From Porticoccaceae bacterium (GTDB lineage Bacteria; Pseudomonadota; Gammaproteobacteria; Pseudomonadales; Porticoccaceae): 14,641 nucleotides of DNA. Numbering within the stretch: position 1 is the stretch's first letter; each line of letters starts with the position of its first letter. The notes under the pieces were generated by a model, which was not told the origin of the DNA, made no database searches, and saw only the letters and a program-made list of their open reading frames with translations. Shown piece by piece: positions 9,977-14,641 of the stretch. Location: assembly GCA_023228865.1 (NCBI GenBank), contig JALOAH010000086.1:1-14641 (forward strand). Reading direction: 5' to 3'. A program made the translations under genes and the position numbers.

Positions 9977-10261
9977 TCAGTCCTTGTCGGCGGCCACTAC
10001 GGCCTGCTTCCCTTCACCAGCAAGGGCAAATTTTTCCGACTGGTACTGCCGGGCAATGACAGTGCGCGCCAGGGTATCGCCCTGCCGGGCGGCGACGACA
10101 AGCAGTTCTCGACTGGCCTTGATTTCGGCGACGGTGAACACACCGGGCTGCTGAAAAGCGACGAAAGCGGCGCCAAGGATTTGATCCTCACTAAAGGAAG
10201 CCGCGGTGGCAGCGGCGGCAACCAGGTTTGAAATCACCAACAAAACCCATAGCCTTTTCAT
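9977..10261 (-). CDS. Small predicted exported protein of unknown function
   Basis: 94 residues. GAGGA seven bases before the ATG at 10261 fixes this start over the longer open frame. The N-terminus MKRLWVLLVISNLVAAAATA is a clear signal peptide: a KR pair, a hydrophobic core, and an A-T-A motif at 18-20 suggesting cleavage before A21. The mature part is about 74 residues, probably helical and periplasmic. AARQGDTLARTVIARQY (57-73) resembles one helix-turn-helix unit of a Sel1/TPR-like repeat; that is a pattern impression, not a family assignment. There is no cysteine, so it is not a lipoprotein. It lies between dnaE (stop 186 bases upstream) and accA (start 180 bases downstream) on the same strand. 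I found no convincing promoter or terminator in the 186 bases before it (10262-10447). A stem-loop follows the stop. Signal peptide, ribosome site and start agree, so I consider it a real gene. Confidence 0.72.
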   Translation of the reverse strand: MKRLWVLLVISNLVAAAATAASFSEDQILGAAFVAFQQPGVFTVAEIKASRELLVVAARQGDTLARTVIARQYQSEKFALAGEGKQAVVAADKD

Positions 10262-10447
10262 AACCAATTCCTCTGACAACCTCCGCAGGTATCTGGATAA
10301 GACACCAGAGCAAACACCAGAAAACGCCACTACAACAGGAACTACTGACAGTTTTCTGATCCCATTTCAGGCATAGCAATAAGTTTGCCAGATATTTTGT
10401 TACCTTTTGTGACAGCCGGTGTTTTAAGCCTCCCCTTGCCACAGGTT

Positions 10448-13400
10448 TTAATGGTATTGAAGCTGAACGGCGGAAATACCGTAACTGTCCCTGAGCCTGG
10501 TGATCAATTCATCTTCAGGGGCGACACGCCATTGCTGCGGCAGCGCCACATCCCCTTCGGCGTCATCAAGCTGGTAATGAACCACCACGGGGCAGCTCCC
10601 TTCCCTGTAGGGTTGCAGAATATTGACCAAATTGGCCAATGGTTCGTAGCGAAGCTTTTCCGGGTTCACAGAGATGCGAATACTGCGCACATAATGCTGG
10701 CGCGCTTCCATCAGGGTTTTGATACTGCTGGCGCGCATCTTCAGACCGCCGGAGTAGTCGTCTTCACTGATGACTCCCTCAACAATAAGCACGGCATCCT
10801 TGGTGATTTTGTCGCGATATTCGCGATAGGCGTCGGCAAACACCGCCACTTCGAGGCGCCCGGAGCGGTCATCGAGCACCATAAACATCATACTGTCGCC
10901 TTTTTTGGTTTTCATGGCGCGCATACTCACCACCAAACCGGCAACCAGCTGGTTTTCCTTTGCCGGTTTAATGTAGTTGATGCGATCCTTGACCACGTGG
11001 CTGAGTTCTTCCACATATTCGTCGAGGGGATGCCCGGTCAGATAGAGCCCAAGGGTATCTTTTTCACCGTTGAGACGCTGCTTGATACTGAAGCGGCGCA
11101 CGCGACTGTAACCCTGATAGCCAATTTCCGGAGCGCTTTCCGATACCGATGCGCCAAACAGGTCGCCCATACCGCTGGCGGCATTGCGGCTCTGCTGATC
11201 CGCCATTTTGATGGCCTCCTCCATGGCCGCCAACATCACGGCGCGGCCAAAGCCGGGATCTCCCGGCGGACCGATGGAGTCCAGGGCGCCGGAGCGAATG
11301 AGGGCGTCCAGTGCCCGCTTGTTGACCCTGCGCAAATCGACACGGGCGCAGAAATCAAAGAGATCCTTGAACGGCTTGCCGTTTCTCGCCGCGATAATAC
11401 TCTCCACCGGCCCCTCCCCCAGGCCTTTGATGGCACCCAATCCGTAAACCACATGGCCGGCAGCGGAGACCGTGAAGCCGTACTGGCCGAGATTGACATC
11501 TGGGGGCGTGATGGTGAGATTCATGCTGCGGCACTCATCCACCAGAGTGACCACCTTGTCGGTGTTCTGCATATCCGCCGACAGTACCGCAGCCATAAAT
11601 TCCGCCGGGTAATGGTGTTTGAGCCAGGCGGTCTGGTAGGCCAGCAGGGCGTAGGCCGCCGAGTGTGACTTGTTGAAACCGTAACCGGCAAACTTTTCCA
11701 TCAAATCAAAAATATTGCTCGCCAGGTCGGCGTCGATACCGTTGTCTTTGGCGCCCGCCATAAACAGGGTGCGCTGCTTGGCCATTTCCTCCGGTTTCTT
11801 TTTACCCATGGCGCGGCGCAGCAGATCCGCTCCGCCCAGGGAGTAGCCACCGAGTACCTGGGCAATCTGCATCACCTGTTCCTGATAGAGAATAATGCCG
11901 TAGGTGGGCTCGAGCACAGGTTTCAAGGATTGGTGCTGGTACTGGGGATGGGGATAGGCCACCTCTGCCCTACCGTGCTTGCGGTTGATAAAATCGTCCA
12001 CCATGCCGGATTCCAGCGGTCCCGGCCTGAACAGCGCCACCAGAGCGACGATATCTTCAAAGCAGTCGGGGCGCAGCTTTTTCATCAGCTCTTTCATGCC
12101 CCTGGATTCAAGCTGGAACACCGCCGTGGTTTCGGCACGCTGCATCAGCCGGTAGACGTCTATATCCTCAAGGGGAATCAGGTTGATATCCACCGGCGCT
12201 TCGCCGTTTTTCTCGCGCTTGACATTCACCATGGCCACCGCCCAGTCAATAATGGTCAATGTTCGCAGGCCGAGAAAGTCAAATTTCACCAGGCCGACCT
12301 GCTCGACGTCGTCCTTGTCGAACTGGGTCACCAGGCTGCCGCCGGTTTCATCGCAGTACAGCGGCGCAAAATCCGTGAGTTTGGTGGGAGCAATAACGAC
12401 GCCACCGGCGTGCTTGCCAACATTGCGGGCGACACCTTCGAGCTGCAGCGCCATTTCCCAAATTTCAGCCGCTTCCTCATCATTGGCGAGAAACTCCCTC
12501 AGGACTTCCTCCTGCTCCTCAGCCTTGGTCAGGGTCATGCCGATATCCATGGGAATCATTTTCGACAGCTTGTCGGCGAGGCCGTAGGATTTCCCCTGCA
12601 CTCGCGCCACATCCCGCACTACGGCTTTGGCGGCCATAGTACCGAAAGTGATAATTTGAGAGACAGCGTCGCGGCCGTAGGTATCCGCCACATAGGCGAT
12701 GACGCGATCCCGGTTGTCCATGCAAAAATCGATATCAAAGTCGGGCATGGAGACCCGTTCGGGATTGAGAAAGCGTTCAAACAGCAGGTCGTAGGCCAGG
12801 GGATCGAGATCGGTAATTTCCAGGGCGTAAGCCACCAGGGAACCGGCGCCGGAGCCGCGCCCCGGCCCCACCGGAATGCGGTTTTGCTTGGCCCAGCGAA
12901 TGAAATCCATAACGATCAGGAAATAACCGGGAAAGCCCATCTGCTCAATAATATCGAGCTCAAAACGGAGGCGATTGTTATAAACCTCCACTTTCTGCGC
13001 CCTGTCCGGAGTATCCAGGGGCAGAATCACTTCAAAGCGCTTTTCCAAGCCCTCATAGGCAAGCTTGTCAAAATAACTGTCGGTGGTCATGCCCTCGGGA
13101 ATAGGGTATTCCGGCAGATAGTATTTGCCAAATTCCAGCTCCAGATTGCAGCGCTTGGCAATTTCCAGAGTGTTGGCCAATGCTTCGGGAATATCGGCAA
13201 ACAATGCCGCCATTTCCTCCTCGCTGCGCAGGTACTGTTGGGGGCTGTAGCGATGCTCCCGGCGAGGGTCGTCGAGGGTGCGGCCATCGTGAATACAGAC
13301 CCTGGCTTCGTGGGCGTCAAATTGATCTTCGCTGAGAAAACAGACTTCGTTGGTCGCTACGACCGGGCAGTTTTTTTCCGCAGCCAAGGCCATGACAGCA

Positions 13401-13951
13401 TGAATATAGTCTTCCTCACCACTGCGACCGGTGCGGTTTAGCTCCAGATAAAAGCGCTGGGGAAATACACCCATCCAGTGATCCACCAGATCTCCGGCCA
13501 GGGCAGCTTTACCGGCAAGGAGGGCGCGGCCAATATCGCCATGAACACCGCCGGACAGCATAATCAGGCCTTCGTTGCGCGCCTCAAGCCAACCTCTGTG
13601 AATCGTGGGTCTTCCCTGCACCTGGCCTTCCTGGTAGCCCTGAGAAATCAGACAGGTCAAATTGTGGTAGCCGGTATTGTTTTGCACCAGCAGGGTGACA
13701 TCGAATGGCAACTCGTCTGTGCCGGGATCAACCATTTTCAAATCACTGCCGCAAATCGGCTTTATTCCGGCGCCCAGCGCCGCTTTGTAGAATTTGACCA
13801 GGGCAAACAGGTTGCAGGCATCGGTGATGGCGACCGCAGGCATGGCCGCCGCCGTCAGGGCTTTGATCAGGGGTTTGATGCGAACAATGCCATCCACCAG
13901 GGAGTATTCTGTGTGAACTCGCAGATGTATAAAGCGTGGATCAGAAGCCAT
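10448..13951 (-). CDS. dnaE: DNA polymerase III alpha subunit (replicative polymerase)
   Basis: 1167 residues (E. coli 1160). It is the catalytic subunit of the chromosomal replicase. The start at 13951 gives MASDPRFIHLRVHTEYS, matching E. coli MSEPRFVHLRVHSDYS; the open frame runs 32 codons further upstream without conservation. Domains in order are the PHP domain (from residue 5), the polymerase core with catalytic aspartates D404 and D406 in PDFDIDF and D558 in KFDFLG (E. coli 401, 403, 555), GPGRGSGAGSLVAY, the fingers with GKKKPEEMAKQR and GYGFNKSHSAAYA, then an OB fold and tau-binding C-terminus (GLVVSMRAMKTKKGD, DDRSGRLEVAVF, GGLKMRA). The internal clamp-binding site reads MGDLF (928-932), lacking the usual first glutamine. 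The ribosome site is weak. rnhB lies upstream with a 152-base gap holding a candidate promoter. Confidence 0.99.
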   Translation of the reverse strand: MASDPRFIHLRVHTEYSLVDGIVRIKPLIKALTAAAMPAVAITDACNLFALVKFYKAALGAGIKPICGSDLKMVDPGTDELPFDVTLLVQNNTGYHNLTCLISQGYQEGQVQGRPTIHRGWLEARNEGLIMLSGGVHGDIGRALLAGKAALAGDLVDHWMGVFPQRFYLELNRTGRSGEEDYIHAVMALAAEKNCPVVATNEVCFLSEDQFDAHEARVCIHDGRTLDDPRREHRYSPQQYLRSEEEMAALFADIPEALANTLEIAKRCNLELEFGKYYLPEYPIPEGMTTDSYFDKLAYEGLEKRFEVILPLDTPDRAQKVEVYNNRLRFELDIIEQMGFPGYFLIVMDFIRWAKQNRIPVGPGRGSGAGSLVAYALEITDLDPLAYDLLFERFLNPERVSMPDFDIDFCMDNRDRVIAYVADTYGRDAVSQIITFGTMAAKAVVRDVARVQGKSYGLADKLSKMIPMDIGMTLTKAEEQEEVLREFLANDEEAAEIWEMALQLEGVARNVGKHAGGVVIAPTKLTDFAPLYCDETGGSLVTQFDKDDVEQVGLVKFDFLGLRTLTIIDWAVAMVNVKREKNGEAPVDINLIPLEDIDVYRLMQRAETTAVFQLESRGMKELMKKLRPDCFEDIVALVALFRPGPLESGMVDDFINRKHGRAEVAYPHPQYQHQSLKPVLEPTYGIILYQEQVMQIAQVLGGYSLGGADLLRRAMGKKKPEEMAKQRTLFMAGAKDNGIDADLASNIFDLMEKFAGYGFNKSHSAAYALLAYQTAWLKHHYPAEFMAAVLSADMQNTDKVVTLVDECRSMNLTITPPDVNLGQYGFTVSAAGHVVYGLGAIKGLGEGPVESIIAARNGKPFKDLFDFCARVDLRRVNKRALDALIRSGALDSIGPPGDPGFGRAVMLAAMEEAIKMADQQSRNAASGMGDLFGASVSESAPEIGYQGYSRVRRFSIKQRLNGEKDTLGLYLTGHPLDEYVEELSHVVKDRINYIKPAKENQLVAGLVVSMRAMKTKKGDSMMFMVLDDRSGRLEVAVFADAYREYRDKITKDAVLIVEGVISEDDYSGGLKMRASSIKTLMEARQHYVRSIRISVNPEKLRYEPLANLVNILQPYREGSCPVVVHYQLDDAEGDVALPQQWRVAPEDELITRLRDSYGISAVQLQYH

Positions 13952-13989
13952 TGCACTGTTGTCCGAGGGTTGCCGTTGGAAAGCCACAG

Positions 13990-13998
13990 ATTCTAGCA
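13990..13998 (-). promoter_or_regulatory. Candidate extended -10 promoter of dnaE
   Basis: The minus strand reads TGCTAGAAT: TAGAAT (five of six) with the TGn extension. It would start transcription near 13983, about 32 bases before the dnaE ATG. No good -35 is present at the right distance, which is tolerated by extended -10 promoters. The same gap carries a tandem 7-base duplication, GCGCCGA, at 14048-14061. Confidence 0.45.
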
Positions 13999-14103
13999 AA
14001 GGTGGTTTTGAATAGGGTAATTGATTGCCAGGGGTAATCAGCTGCAAGCGCCGAGCGCCGAGTTACAAGTTTTTGTGAGGCATATCAGGGGCAGCTTATT
14101 GAG

Positions 14104-14641
14104 CTATTTTTGAGTTTGCAAACCTAATGGCAGAAAAACATCCCTGACGGGTTTAAATGACCGGCGGTGGATGGCCGTGGCGCCCAGGCGCTTGAGCGCC
14201 TCGAGGTGAACCCTGGTGCCGTAACCCTTGTGGCCTGCAAAACCATAGCCGGGGTAAAGGCTATCGAAATCCGCCATCTCCCTGTCTCTGGTGACCTTGG
14301 CCAGAATCGAGGCGGCGCCAATCGCGGCTACCCTGGCATCCCCCTTGACCACAGCAGTGGCGCAATACCGCCACTTTGGCAAGCGGTTGCCATCCACCAG
14401 GACATGGTCGGGCTTGATTGCAAGACCGTCCACCGCCCTGGTCATCGCCAGCATTGTCGCCTGAAGAATATTGAGGCGGTCTATTTCTTCAACGGAGGCG
14501 CGGGCAATATGAAAGCAGAGGCAATTGGCAATAATGTCGTCAAAGAGTTTTTCCCGGCGTTTTTCCGTCAGCGCCTTGGAATCGCCAAGACCGGCAACAG
14601 GATTGTTGGGATCGAGAATAACCGCCGCTGTGACCACATCC
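14104..14641 (-). CDS. rnhB: Ribonuclease HII, N-terminus cut by window edge
   Basis: 179 codons are visible. Translation of the edge reads [11 protein letters not shown], aligning with about residue 27 of E. coli RnhB (198 residues), so roughly the first 27 residues, including the DEVGRG active-site Asp and Glu, lie outside. RNase HII cuts the RNA strand of RNA-DNA hybrids and starts removal of single ribonucleotides from DNA. Visible signatures are [27 protein letters not shown] (active-site Asp), [13 protein letters not shown] (second Asp), GHKGYGT and HRRSFKPV. An internal GTG at 14637 is not the true start, because the conserved region continues upstream. dnaE follows, as in Pseudomonas-type gene order, which also has the lpx genes on the far side of rnhB. 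Confidence 0.96.
   Translation of the reverse strand, partial: DVVTAAVILDPNNPVAGLGDSKALTEKRREKLFDDIIANCLCFHIARASVEEIDRLNILQATMLAMTRAVDGLAIKPDHVLVDGNRLPKWRYCATAVVKGDARVAAIGAASILAKVTRDREMADFDSLYPGYGFAGHKGYGTRVHLEALKRLGATAIHRRSFKPVRDVFLPLGLQTQK

Noticed and set aside
10302..10321. Short direct repeat ACACCAGA, twice 12 bases apart, upstream of the small exported-protein gene
   Set aside because: Too short and too few copies to distinguish from chance; no known binding site recognised.
11930..13441. Plus-strand open frame of 503 codons antisense to dnaE, and a similar one at 10385-11668
   Set aside because: Both mirror dnaE codons. Their His/Gly/Phe-rich translations are typical of antisense frames, and neither has a convincing ribosome site and start.
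14048..14061. Tandem GCGCCGA duplication between rnhB and dnaE
   Set aside because: Two copies of seven bases are compatible with simple replication slippage; no structural or regulatory role is evident.

Overview
The window looks like chromosomal DNA of a gammaproteobacterium. Every recognised protein resembles its E. coli or Pseudomonas counterpart closely, and the order rnhB, dnaE, accA, tilS, pyrG, kdsA, eno, ftsB, ispD is the arrangement I know from Pseudomonas and related marine or soil gammaproteobacteria. A member of the Pseudomonadales/Cellvibrionales group is my best inference. I see no transposase, integrase, CRISPR array, tRNA or rRNA.

Left end (1-1154, minus strand): a compact operon runs a gamma-glutamylcyclotransferase-like gene, then epmC (elongation factor P hydroxylase), then the first 36 codons of pdxB, which leaves the window at position 1. 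The first two genes overlap as ATGA. Divergent from this operon, on the plus strand at 1284-1979, is the only plus-strand gene. It encodes a 231-residue cytosolic protein of unknown function with an apparent internal duplication. It has a strong Shine-Dalgarno sequence, a leader that can form hairpins, and an elaborate branched terminator at 2067-2127.

Middle (2176-9796, minus strand): essential housekeeping genes in three apparent transcription units. They are accA-tilS (fatty acid synthesis; tRNA-Ile lysidine), pyrG-kdsA-eno (CTP synthesis; KDO for LPS; glycolysis), and ftsB-ispD (division; isoprenoid precursors). A rho-independent terminator separates eno from ftsB, and sequence-level promoter candidates lie upstream of ftsB, pyrG and accA. 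Links are tight: pyrG stops directly against the kdsA start, and ftsB/ispD overlap as ATGA. ispF does not follow ispD here.

Right end (9977-14641, minus strand): a small predicted exported protein of unknown function sits between accA and dnaE. It is preceded by dnaE, the replicative polymerase alpha subunit, with all three catalytic aspartates. At the window edge is rnhB, missing its N-terminus.

No exotic system is evident. The points most worth following are the duplicated unknown plus-strand protein and its leader and terminator, the small exported protein inserted between dnaE and accA, the proline-rich tail of FtsB, and the degenerate clamp-binding motif in DnaE. No gene-free stretch exceeds 300 bases.
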